Both the position numbers and the translations under genes were made by a program. The notes beneath the pieces were generated by a model. The model worked only from the letters and a program-made list of their open reading frames with translations. It had not been told where the DNA came from and did no database searches. Below, in pieces: positions 44,347 to 51,475 of a stretch of 64,000 bases of DNA. The DNA is from Nocardia sienata NBRC 100364 (lineage in GTDB: Bacteria > Actinomycetota > Actinomycetes > Mycobacteriales > Mycobacteriaceae). The stretch is from the NCBI RefSeq assembly GCF_001613205.1, contig NZ_BDBX01000044.1, positions 1 through 64,000 of the forward strand. Reading direction: 5' to 3'. The first letter of the stretch is position 1; each line of letters starts with the position of its first letter.

Positions 44347-44793
44347 TCAACCGAAGATCTGGCTCAAACCGCGGCGGCGGTGTGCGGGCTGATCGGCGGA
44401 GTACGGCGCGGCGGCGTAACCGGGCCCCTCACCGGCGATATCGGTGGTACCGGTGTGGGTGTAGTAGGTGGGGGCTCCCCGCTCCGCGCCGATCGGCGGG
44501 TGCGCCTGGCCGGCAGAGTTGTCGCGACGCGTTGCTTCGAGTTCGCGGCGGGCGGCACGTCCACGGCGGGCGCTACGGCGAGCCCCGGCCAGCAGCAATG
44601 CCAGCCCGGCGATTCCGATACCGCCGACCACGATGCCGTAGAGGAACAGCACCCCTGTGGAGCCGGTGACGTGGTAGCCGAACACCGCGAAGTTGTCGGT
44701 CAGCGTGTGGGCGGAGCCGCTGTTGGCGAACACTCCCGCGACACCGACGAGTACAGCGGCGACAAGGATGACGAGTCCGATGATGACGATCAT
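44347..44793 (-). CDS. Two-helix membrane protein of unknown function
   Basis: 148 aa with two predicted transmembrane helices (about residues 2-24 and 45-72) and a hydrophilic Arg-rich then Gly/Tyr-rich C-terminal tail. The segment N-S-G-S-A-H-x-L-T-D-x-F-A-V-F-G-Y-H-V-T-G-S-T-G between the helices is typical of a small actinobacterial family often encoded near stress genes; this association is from memory. GAGGGA lies upstream of the ATG. A clear promoter with a TGTAG/CTAC palindrome precedes it. Confidence 0.8.
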   Translation of the reverse strand: MIVIIGLVILVAAVLVGVAGVFANSGSAHTLTDNFAVFGYHVTGSTGVLFLYGIVVGGIGIAGLALLLAGARRSARRGRAARRELEATRRDNSAGQAHPPIGAERGAPTYYTHTGTTDIAGEGPGYAAAPYSADQPAHRRRGLSQIFG

Positions 44794-44823
44794 GGCGATC
44801 CCTCGGATCTGTTGGGTACTTCC

Positions 44824-44867
44824 AGTAGACTCCGCTCGCGACCTGGTGTCAACAGTGTAGGTCTACG
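44824..44867 (-). promoter_or_regulatory. Promoter with TGTAGGTCTACG operator for the membrane-protein gene
   Basis: On the minus strand TTGACA (44847-44852) and TCTACT (44824-44829) are separated by 17 bp, a good vegetative-type promoter. The 12-bp near-palindrome TGTAGGTCTACG (44856-44867) ends 3 bp before the -35 box. The same geometry recurs at 50.1 kb. Confidence 0.65.
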
Positions 44868-45047
44868 GTTTCAACATCCGACGCCGGGCCCACCGCCCGT
44901 ATGGGGTCCTGTGGACAGAACGCGGCTCACGCCGTCGTCCGCCGGCCGGCGCGACGCGGCGGGGCCCGGCCGATCTCGACAGCGCCGGACACTGCCGCGT
45001 ACCGGCGCCGACGCCCGGCAGTCGGGCCGCCGCAGGGTCCGGTCGGC

Positions 45048-45503
45048 TCACGGGCCCCGTTGCGGCGCAGCTTTCCGCCGCGCCCTCAGCCATGCCTCGA
45101 TTTCGGGCCCTGCCCCGCTTCCGGAATCCCGCCGCGGCCGGCCCGCGCTCGTGGCGGCGGCGACCGGAGTGATGAGCCGAAGGGTCAGCGTAGCGCCGTC
45201 CCCGACGATATCGAGAGTGCGCGCCTGCCGGCGCCGGTAACCGTCGAGCCGAACACACCGGCCGCCGCTTTCCAGTTCACCTGGTGCGGTGGACCACTCG
45301 TCGAGGTGATAGATCACGCGCCGGACCGGCCCGAATCCGGGCTGCAGCGCCGCGAACAGACCCGCGAGCTCGGCGACGAGGTCCCGGCTGTGCGGCCACC
45401 AGACACCGTCGGCTTTCTCGTCGGCGGCACCCAACTCCAGCCGTACGCGGCGGGTCGACCACTCCTGCCGACGAGCGTCGAACGCGTTCGGTTGTGACGT
45501 CAT
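45048..45503 (-). CDS. DUF5994-like protein (copy 3)
   Basis: 151 aa. G-V-W-W-P-H-S-R-D-L-V-A-E-L and H-L-D-E-W, followed by G-G-R-C-V-R-L-D-G-Y, place it with the two copies at 43.1-44.1 kb. The C-terminal third is basic and lower in complexity. The ATG at 45503 has AGGAG 8 bp upstream. It lies 114 bp downstream of the glycosidase-like gene on the same strand, so it may belong to the desaturase transcription unit. Confidence 0.75.
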   Translation of the reverse strand: MTSQPNAFDARRQEWSTRRVRLELGAADEKADGVWWPHSRDLVAELAGLFAALQPGFGPVRRVIYHLDEWSTAPGELESGGRCVRLDGYRRRQARTLDIVGDGATLTLRLITPVAAATSAGRPRRDSGSGAGPEIEAWLRARRKAAPQRGP

Positions 45504-45617
45504 GATCGACACTCCTGTCGCGGCCGTGCTGCGGCCTGTCATGGTGATTCGGTTCGGAACCGGCGCGTGTCCGAGGCGTCTGATCGACGGACGAGCGATT
45601 ACCGGCCCGCGCATCGG

Positions 45618-46628
45618 TTACGACGGCTCTCGCGCCAACCGCCGAGCTTGCTGCTGAGTGGAGAGCAGCGCGAGTGTCGCCTCGGCGCCCTGATTTTCGT
45701 TGCTGCCGGTGTGCTCCAGCCCGTCGGAGCAGCCGTTGCTCTCCGGATCGAGCAACGGGGTACCGATATCGTTCGCGCCACGAAACCATGCCTCGCACAG
45801 CATGACGGCTTCATTCCAGCGTTGGTCACCCGTGGTGTCGTAGGCGCGGGCGCAGGCATCGGCCAGGCACGCGACCTCGACGGGCTGCTGGTCGAAGCCG
45901 GGCCGAGGCTCCCCGGTCGCCCAGCCCTCGACCGGAGTCACGGAGAGGTGATCGCCGGCCGTCTCGGTCTCGAGCAACCAGCGCAACATCGCCAATCCGT
46001 CCGCCTGTATACGTTCTCTGCCGGGTATCGAGCCGACTGCGAGCAACGCCTCTGCCAGCACGGCGTTGGCGTACTCGAGTCGCGGCTCGGGCCACCGCCA
46101 GTCGAATCTGCGAGTCGGCGCGCCGATCAATATCGCCGTATCGTCCAGATAGTTACGGGCACAGTGGTTCACCGGATCGACGCGCAAAACCTCGGCCGCA
46201 CCCAGTGCGCCGAATGCCATCGCACGAGCCGACCGGGGCCGCTGCCGGGCAGCGGCCATGAAACGCGCCAGCGCGGTCCGCGCCAGATCGGGCCGGTGCG
46301 CGACGACCGTGCCCAGGGCCCACAACGCGCGGCCCCAGTGGTCGTCGAGGCTCGGTTCGTCCTGCCAGTGCCGGTCCGATCCGCGCCGATTGTGACAACG
46401 CCCGTCCGGAGTGAGCGCATCGACCACGAAGTCGAAGTACACCTCGGTGAGGGCGAGCAACTGTTGGGTGGGTTCGGTTTCACGAACGGCGACGACGAGG
46501 CCGCGGGCGACATCGTCGACACAGTAGCCGTATTCGACGAGGGGCTCGATGAGCCTCGCGTGCTCGAAGATCCCGCATTCGTCACTGAGCCGGAACAGAT
46601 GGGCGTAGGAAACAGTGATCGTATTCAT
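45618..46628 (-). CDS. Six-hairpin-glycosidase-like protein
   Basis: 336 aa. All-helical protein resembling the (alpha/alpha)6 domain found with or beside glycosyltransferases; recognisable segments are H-L-x-R-L-S-D-E-C-G-I-F-E-H-A, E-Y-G-Y-C-V-D-D-V-A-R-G-L and D-D-H-W-G-R-A-L-W. Acidic pairs in the second and third segments would suit sugar binding or hydrolysis. The ATG at 46628 fits the family start; the long upstream extension overlaps the desaturase. It begins 10 bp after the desaturase stop, so they form an operon. The substrate is unknown. Confidence 0.68.
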   Translation of the reverse strand: MNTITVSYAHLFRLSDECGIFEHARLIEPLVEYGYCVDDVARGLVVAVRETEPTQQLLALTEVYFDFVVDALTPDGRCHNRRGSDRHWQDEPSLDDHWGRALWALGTVVAHRPDLARTALARFMAAARQRPRSARAMAFGALGAAEVLRVDPVNHCARNYLDDTAILIGAPTRRFDWRWPEPRLEYANAVLAEALLAVGSIPGRERIQADGLAMLRWLLETETAGDHLSVTPVEGWATGEPRPGFDQQPVEVACLADACARAYDTTGDQRWNEAVMLCEAWFRGANDIGTPLLDPESNGCSDGLEHTGSNENQGAEATLALLSTQQQARRLAREPS

Positions 46629-46638
46629 GCGTACTGCC

Positions 46639-47973
46639 TCACACCACCGCGCGATGAACACCACGGGCCACCGCAGGTTTCCGGGTAGGTACCGGGAGGT
46701 CCACCTGTTCGAATCTGCACCTTTCCGCCTTTCTTCGTCTGCCCGGCCTCGACTGCGCCGCCAACGCGCGCAGTGCCGAGCGCAGGCCGCGCCGGCCGGT
46801 CGAGCCGAGTTCGCTGCTGCCCGATCGGCCGTTCCCCCGTGCGTCGTGACCGTGGAACTTCTTCTCCGAGGCCGTTTCGGGCGCATCGTCGCTCGTCGCG
46901 GTCAGAAAGCTGTCCGGCAGGGCGAGTTTGAGGATGGTGCGCAGGGTGAGTAGGTATTGGCGCAACAGGGGGCCGGTGGTGTAGGGGAGGTCATACTCAT
47001 CGCACAGCGCCCGCACCCGGTGACTCATCTCGGCGTAGCGGTTGCTGGGCAGGTCCGGGAAGAGATGGTGTTCGATCTGATAACAGAGGTTTCCGCTCAG
47101 GAACGCGAGGATCGGCCCGGCGTCGAAGTTGGCGGTACCCAGCATCTGCCGCAGATACCACTCCGCCTTCGACTCCGCCTCGACCACGGCGGGTTCGAAT
47201 TTCTCTGCACCGTCGGGAAAGTGGCCGCAGAAGATCACGACATACGCCCACAGGTTGCGCGCCAGGTTGGCTGCCGCGTTCGCCGCCAGGGTCCGCCGCC
47301 ACCGCCGCCCGCTCAGCGCCGGGAACAGCACATAATCCTTGCCGACCTGTCTGCCGATCTTCTTCACGAACGCTCTGGTCTCCGCAGCCTTTCCCATAGG
47401 GGTGGCGACGCGATCACGTTCGGAATACAGGTCGTGCAGAGCGATACCCCATTCGAACACCGCCGCCAGCAGAAGATTCTGGAACGGCTGCAACAGTAAC
47501 CGGGGCCGCCACGGCTGGTCTCGGGTCACCCGCATCACACCGAAACCGATATCGTCGTCCATACCCAGCACATTCGTGTACACGTGGTGACGGAAGTTGT
47601 GGGCGTAGCGCCATTGGGAGGACAACCCCGCCATATCCCATTCCCAGGTGCCGGAATGAATTTCGGGATCGTTCATCCAATCCCATTGACCGTGGCAGAT
47701 ATTGTGGCCGAGTTCCATGTTCTCGATGCTCTTGGCCACCGCCAGTCCAGCGGTTCCCAGCGCCCAGCCCACTGTGCCCCGGCCGTGGGCGATGACCAGA
47801 CGAGAGGTCGCGTCCAGCCCGCGCTGTAGGGCGATGGTGCGGCGGATATAGGCCGCGTCCCGCGCGCCTCGTTGCGCCACGATGTCCCGTCGGATCGCGT
47901 CGAGCTCGAGGCCGAGCGCTTCGACATCAGCGGGGCCGAGGTGCGCGTAGACAGCGACTTCGGTGATTGCCAT
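46639..47973 (-). CDS. Membrane fatty-acid desaturase
   Basis: 444 aa. Di-iron membrane desaturase of the acyl-CoA/acyl-lipid type. The three histidine boxes are H90-N-I-C-H94, H125-N-F-R-H-H130 and Q299-I-E-H-H303, with hydrophobic segments before and between them. It resembles DesA3-like stearoyl desaturases, which need an electron-transfer partner; none is nearby. The last 75 residues are basic and low-complexity, unlike the family, and may be a read-through tail. It is divergent from a TetR gene across a 321-bp region with a CTAC/GTAG element and is probably the first gene of the operon leading into the DUF5994-like gene. Confidence 0.9.
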   Translation of the reverse strand: MAITEVAVYAHLGPADVEALGLELDAIRRDIVAQRGARDAAYIRRTIALQRGLDATSRLVIAHGRGTVGWALGTAGLAVAKSIENMELGHNICHGQWDWMNDPEIHSGTWEWDMAGLSSQWRYAHNFRHHVYTNVLGMDDDIGFGVMRVTRDQPWRPRLLLQPFQNLLLAAVFEWGIALHDLYSERDRVATPMGKAAETRAFVKKIGRQVGKDYVLFPALSGRRWRRTLAANAAANLARNLWAYVVIFCGHFPDGAEKFEPAVVEAESKAEWYLRQMLGTANFDAGPILAFLSGNLCYQIEHHLFPDLPSNRYAEMSHRVRALCDEYDLPYTTGPLLRQYLLTLRTILKLALPDSFLTATSDDAPETASEKKFHGHDARGNGRSGSSELGSTGRRGLRSALRALAAQSRPGRRRKAERCRFEQVDLPVPTRKPAVARGVHRAVV

Positions 47974-48239
47974 TGTTCATCCCCTCGAATCGCCAGGAGT
48001 TGTGCCGTGGCCGAGCCGACGCCGGGCGCCTGCACCCATTGCCCGCGCGCAAGGGGCGGGTCAGCGCTCGCCCATGTTCGCCTTCGCTGCCCGAACTCAA
48101 TGGGTGATCTTGCTTGTCGTGGCCATCGAAATGATCCCGTCTCCGGATGCGTATCGGACCGCGGCCATCCGGAATCGTCCGACCGGTCGACTCATGAACC
48201 CGGGCATGTCCACATACTAAACTGGAGATACATCGTCTG

Positions 48240-48252
48240 TCTACGGTGTAGA
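48240..48252. promoter_or_regulatory. CTAC-GTAG inverted element between desaturase and TetR genes
   Basis: TCTACGGTGTAGA (48240-48252) carries the half-sites of the island's TGTAG/CTACA palindrome in inverted order with a 3-bp spacer. It lies in the shared 321-bp divergent promoter region, 43 bp upstream of the TetR start; the rest of that region holds no gene. Confidence 0.45.
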
Positions 48253-48294
48253 ATAACGTTGTTATCAACAGAAGATGAACAGGCGGCGTGTGCG

Positions 48295-49038
48295 ATGAAC
48301 GAGACGAGAGCCGGGCCGTCCGACGGGCGGGACCGACCGGACGATCATACGGAGAATCGCGGTGCACATCCGCTGACCCGCCCGGCCATCCTGGCCGCCG
48401 CCCTCGACATCATCGACCGTGACAGCATCGACCGGTTGTCGATGCGACGCCTGAGCAACCGACTCGGCCACGACCCGACCGCGCTCTACCGGCACGCCGC
48501 CAGCAAGGCCGCACTCCTCGACGGCGTCACCGAGTTCGTGCTCGGGCAACTGACTGTCGACTCCACCGACCCCGACTGGCGCCACCAGCTCCGCCTGGTC
48601 GCCCGGGATTTCCGCAGACTCGCGGTGGCGCATCCGCGGGTGGTGCCGCTGCTGGTCACCCGTTCGCTGGCCACGCCGCTGGGCCTGCGGCCACCAGGCA
48701 CACTGCGCCCGCTGGAGGACATGCTCGACCTGCTAAAGCGAGCCGATTTCAGCGGAAGCGACGCCCTGCACATCTATCGCGCGCTGTTCGGGTTCCTCTA
48801 CGGGCACATCCTGAACGAAGTACAGGAGATCGTCGACCGGCCCGAGGAAACCACGGACCTGCTTCGACTCGGCCTGCACCATTTACCGATCGGCGAGTTC
48901 CCACTGCTGCGCGGACTCGCATCACAGTTGGCCGCCTACGACGGTGCCACCGAATTGGAACGCGGCCTGGACACCCTGCTGGCCGGCCTCGCCACCACCA
49001 TCCACCCGGCTACACCACGCCAGAAGTACCCGGGGTGA
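48295..49038 (+). CDS. TetR family regulator (paralogue 1)
   Basis: 247 aa. TetR-type DNA-binding domain at about residues 28-75 (I-L-A-A-A-L-D-I-I-D-R-D then T-A-L-Y-R-H-A-A-S-K) and a long C-terminal ligand-binding domain of the TetR class (A-H-P-R-V-V-P-L-L-V-T-R). It is closely similar over its whole length to the convergent gene at 49.0-49.8 kb, with which it overlaps by 29 bp tail-to-tail. The ATG at 48295 is chosen as the first in-frame ATG after the promoter; the ribosome-binding site is weak. Likely target: the divergent desaturase operon. Confidence 0.88.
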   Translation: MNETRAGPSDGRDRPDDHTENRGAHPLTRPAILAAALDIIDRDSIDRLSMRRLSNRLGHDPTALYRHAASKAALLDGVTEFVLGQLTVDSTDPDWRHQLRLVARDFRRLAVAHPRVVPLLVTRSLATPLGLRPPGTLRPLEDMLDLLKRADFSGSDALHIYRALFGFLYGHILNEVQEIVDRPEETTDLLRLGLHHLPIGEFPLLRGLASQLAAYDGATELERGLDTLLAGLATTIHPATPRQKYPG

Positions 49039-49810
49039 CCCGTCCCCCGGCCGCAGGCGCGTCGCCCGGACCCGGCAGGACGGCGTCACCCGGCGGCAGT
49101 GCCGCGGGATGCGGCCCGGGCATCGTCACCGCGAGGCCGGCCAGCAGGATATCCAGCCCACGTTCGAGCTCCACCGCGCCGTCATAGGCCGCGAGCACCG
49201 GCGCCAAACCCCGTACGAGCGGGAATTCACCGATCGGCAGCCGATACAAACCCAGCCGAAGCAGGTCATCGGTCTCCTCCGGGCGCTCCACGATCTCCTG
49301 CAACTCGTTGAGGACGTGCCCGTAGAGGAACCCGAACAGCGCGCGATAGATGTGCAACGCGTCGACCACGGTGTACCCGGCTCGGGTGAGCAGCGCGAGC
49401 ATGTCCTCCAGCGGCCGCACCACCGCCGGCGGGCGCTGCCCCAGGGGGGTCGCCAGCGGCCGGGTCACCAGCAGCGGCACCACCCGCGGATGCGCCAACG
49501 CCACTCGCCGGAACTCCCGGGCAACGCGACGCATTTCGGTGACCCAATCGGAGGCCGTGGCATCGACCGACAATTCGGCGAACACCACCTCCGCGACACC
49601 GTCGAGCACCGCCGCCTTGTTCGGCACATGCCGGTAGATCACCATCGGATCACGACCCACCGCCTCGGCCAGGCGCCGCATCGATAACCCGTCGATCCCG
49701 TCGCGGTCGACGATCACCAGCGCCGCATCAAGTACAGCCGCCCGGGTCACCGACCTGTCCCGGCGACCGGCACCGGCTTTCCTGCGGCTGCCCGAGGGTT
49801 CGGCAATCAC
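49010..49810 (-). CDS. TetR family regulator (paralogue 2)
   Basis: 266 aa. Same architecture as the neighbouring convergent regulator: HTH at about residues 25-70 (M-V-I-Y-R-H-V-P-N-K) and a TetR-class ligand domain sharing long identical stretches such as D-A-L-H-I-Y-R-A-L-F-G-F-L-Y-G-H. The C-terminal 25 residues are Pro/Gly-rich and unique. The GTG at 49810 has GGAG 8 bp upstream. A perfect 12-bp palindrome TGTAGATCTACA lies 34 bp upstream of the start, pointing to autoregulation. Confidence 0.88.
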   Translation of the reverse strand: MIAEPSGSRRKAGAGRRDRSVTRAAVLDAALVIVDRDGIDGLSMRRLAEAVGRDPMVIYRHVPNKAAVLDGVAEVVFAELSVDATASDWVTEMRRVAREFRRVALAHPRVVPLLVTRPLATPLGQRPPAVVRPLEDMLALLTRAGYTVVDALHIYRALFGFLYGHVLNELQEIVERPEETDDLLRLGLYRLPIGEFPLVRGLAPVLAAYDGAVELERGLDILLAGLAVTMPGPHPAALPPGDAVLPGPGDAPAAGGRVTPGTSGVV

Positions 49811-49844
49811 GAAGGCGCTCCATTCTCCGGGCGGATATCCGATA

Positions 49845-49856
49845 TGTAGATCTACA
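49845..49856. promoter_or_regulatory. TGTAGATCTACA palindrome upstream of TetR paralogue 2
   Basis: Perfect 12-bp palindrome 34 bp before the GTG start, in the position of a promoter operator. It shares TGTAG-nn-CTACA with sites at 44856 and 50097-50128. Confidence 0.6.
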
Positions 49857-50096
49857 ACGTAGGCACAGGACGGGCGCCGCGTCCAGCGCCGGTAACCGCC
49901 GACCGTCGGCGCCGAGCCCCGGCATCAGCTGCGTGGCGGTGACGAGTTTTCGGCAAGATCATGTAAGGCGCCGAGAGTGCCGATGCCGTCGACGTCGTGA
50001 ACCGGGGGGGGAGCCGCGTCGTACAGCCCTGAACGGGTCGTATAGCCCTGCGTGGACAGCCGCCTCGCCTTGTGAAAAATCACTGCCGTCACCCAT

Positions 50097-50160
50097 TGTA
50101 GGCCTACATCGTCCATTGTAGGCCTACATCGTTGACATCAGGTTCTGCGCAGGGTTTACT
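50097..50160 (+). promoter_or_regulatory. Promoter with two TGTAGGCCTACA operators
   Basis: Two identical palindromes TGTAGGCCTACA at 50097-50108 and 50117-50128 are 20 bp apart (two helical turns). The second ends 3 bp before TTGACA (50132-50137), which is followed after 17 bp by TTTACT (50155-50160). The rightward transcript has no clearly recognised gene: 49,811-50,471 holds no supported coding region, and the nearest candidate starts at 50472. Confidence 0.65.
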
Positions 50161-50471
50161 TGGATTGATATCGACTCGAGGACTATCGGCCCGCCATCGT
50201 CCACGCGGCTGATACAGGAGCCTATATCCGCTGGGGTACCGGCGGCATGGTCAGTGATCTCATACCGCGCGCATCGGCGAGGCCCGAACTGTTTCGAGAA
50301 GTTTCCTCCGTTCGCCGCACCCGCCCGGCCGAGCGTCGGCGTGACATGGACCGGCGGAGCATCCGGACCGGCCCGCTCGGGTTCAGTTCGACGTCGGGTT
50401 CGGTTCGAGGTAGTCCCCGCAAGGGGTCGCACCGCAAGTCCCGCATCTGGCGGGCATGACAGGAGAACACA

Positions 50472-50624
50472 GTGATACGCAACAAGGCCGATACCGTTCG
50501 GGGCGGCACATCCAGCGTTGTGACAGGTGCTGAGCCGGCAGTAGTGCGCTGGCCCGACCCCAGCCCATTGGCCGGCTGGTGGGACGAAATCATGCGCCAC
50601 GACCACCCGATCGCCGCCGAATGA
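50472..50624 (+). CDS. Possible 50-aa small protein
   Basis: GTG 50472 preceded by AGGAG at 7 bp opens a 50-codon frame ending TGA 50624. The product contains a Trp-rich segment L-A-G-W-W-D-E-I-M-R-H-D-H-P, reminiscent of short actinobacterial peptides but not assignable. It lies 310 bp downstream of the TTGACA promoter with paired palindromes and could be its target. Coding status is uncertain. Confidence 0.4.
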   Translation: MIRNKADTVRGGTSSVVTGAEPAVVRWPDPSPLAGWWDEIMRHDHPIAAE

Positions 50625-50759
50625 TTCGACGGTCCATAGCCCTTTCTGTTCACGGGGGCCGGGAAATCGCATTGATGCGGGCACGACTCGCAGAACTGCG
50701 GCGGGATTCGATCATCTGCTCGTGAGGAACTCCCCATTCCCACACCCGACCGGTCCCGT

Positions 50760-51092
50760 CACCGTCCGCTCACCGCGCCAACCGCGGCCGCGACTCCTAC
50801 GATGGAATCGGACCCGCACTCGGCGAACTCGCCGCCCGCGATTCCGCCGACCCCGGCCGTGCCGTACTGCGTGACGAGATCATCGGGCGTTGCCTGCCAC
50901 TGGCCGACCATATCGCTCGCCGCCACGCCGGCCGCGGCGTCGAATTCGACGACCTACAACAAACTGAAGGAACTCCGCGGCCGGATCACCACCGTCACAC
51001 CTCTGCTCACGCAGAAACTGGGCAACACCCCCACCGCCCGCGACCTCGCCACCGCACTCGACACCGAGATCGAGGAGATAGCCAGGCACTGA
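50760..51092 (+). pseudogene. SigF/SigB-type sigma factor, internally deleted
   Basis: The 5' part reads G-R-D-S-Y-D-G-I then L-R-D-E-I-I-G-R-C-L-P-L-A-D-H-I-A-R-R and F-D-D-L-Q-Q, the start of sigma region 2 in the SigF family. The frame then shifts and resumes with K-L-K-E-L-R-G-R-I and T-P-T-A-R-D-L-A-T-A-L in region 3, ending at TGA 51092. About 55-60 residues of region 2 and all of region 4 are missing, so it cannot function. It lies just inside the right end of the island. Confidence 0.72.
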
Positions 51093-51243
51093 TCGTGCAG
51101 TTCTCCGCTCTCCACCATCGCCGAGGCGCCCATGATTACAGCCTTCCATGACAGCCTGATCGATACATGCCTTGACCAGCCAGTTTCGTCACATCCGGTA
51201 GGTGCCCACTATGACCAGGCGTTTCCCACTTGCCCATGTTTTG

Positions 51244-51262
51244 CGAATCCTGCCGAGGGCAC
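51244..51262 (+). other. Right attachment site (attR core)
   Basis: Exact copy of the 3'-terminal 19 bp of tRNA-Arg, CGAATCCTGCCGAGGGCAC, with no tRNA structure around it. The 383-bp gap from 51,093 to 51,475 around it holds no supported gene. Confidence 0.75.
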
Positions 51263-51475
51263 TTACCTGCCACTACGTTCCTGCAGTTCAGTGCGGATCT
51301 CCGGCGTCACCGGTTCGATGCCCCCAAGGGCACCATTTCGCCGTTTTCCATGATTTCGAGCACCTTGTACGGACTGTCAGATAAGAACGGGGGAGAGCGC
51401 TGGGAATCGCGGTCCTGGCCGGACTGTTCGAACTGTAGGTGTCGGCGGTAGTCGGATCTCATCGGGGGTGCGGCG

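Larger units (their letters stand above)
39041..51262. mobile_element. Genomic island integrated at tRNA-Arg, integrase not found
   Basis: Bounded by direct 19-bp repeats: CGAATCCTGCCGAGGGCAC at 39041-39059 (3' end of the tRNA gene) and at 51244-51262. This is the usual product of site-specific integration into the 3' end of a tRNA gene, leaving the tRNA intact on the left. The 12.2-kb interior holds an IS630-type element, several truncated genes, the DUF5994/desaturase cluster and two TetR genes. No tyrosine or serine recombinase is recognisable inside, so the island is probably immobile or relied on an integrase in trans. Confidence 0.75.

Noticed and set aside
50247..50475. Coding regions at 50247-50459 and 50254-50475
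   Set aside because: Arg/Pro/Ser-rich composition with no family resemblance; the second does overlap the 50472 start, but this is not enough to call a gene.
39060..51243. Integrase or recombinase gene in the island
   Set aside because: No open frame shows the tyrosine recombinase R-H-R-Y pattern or a serine recombinase fold; only the IS630 transposase is present.
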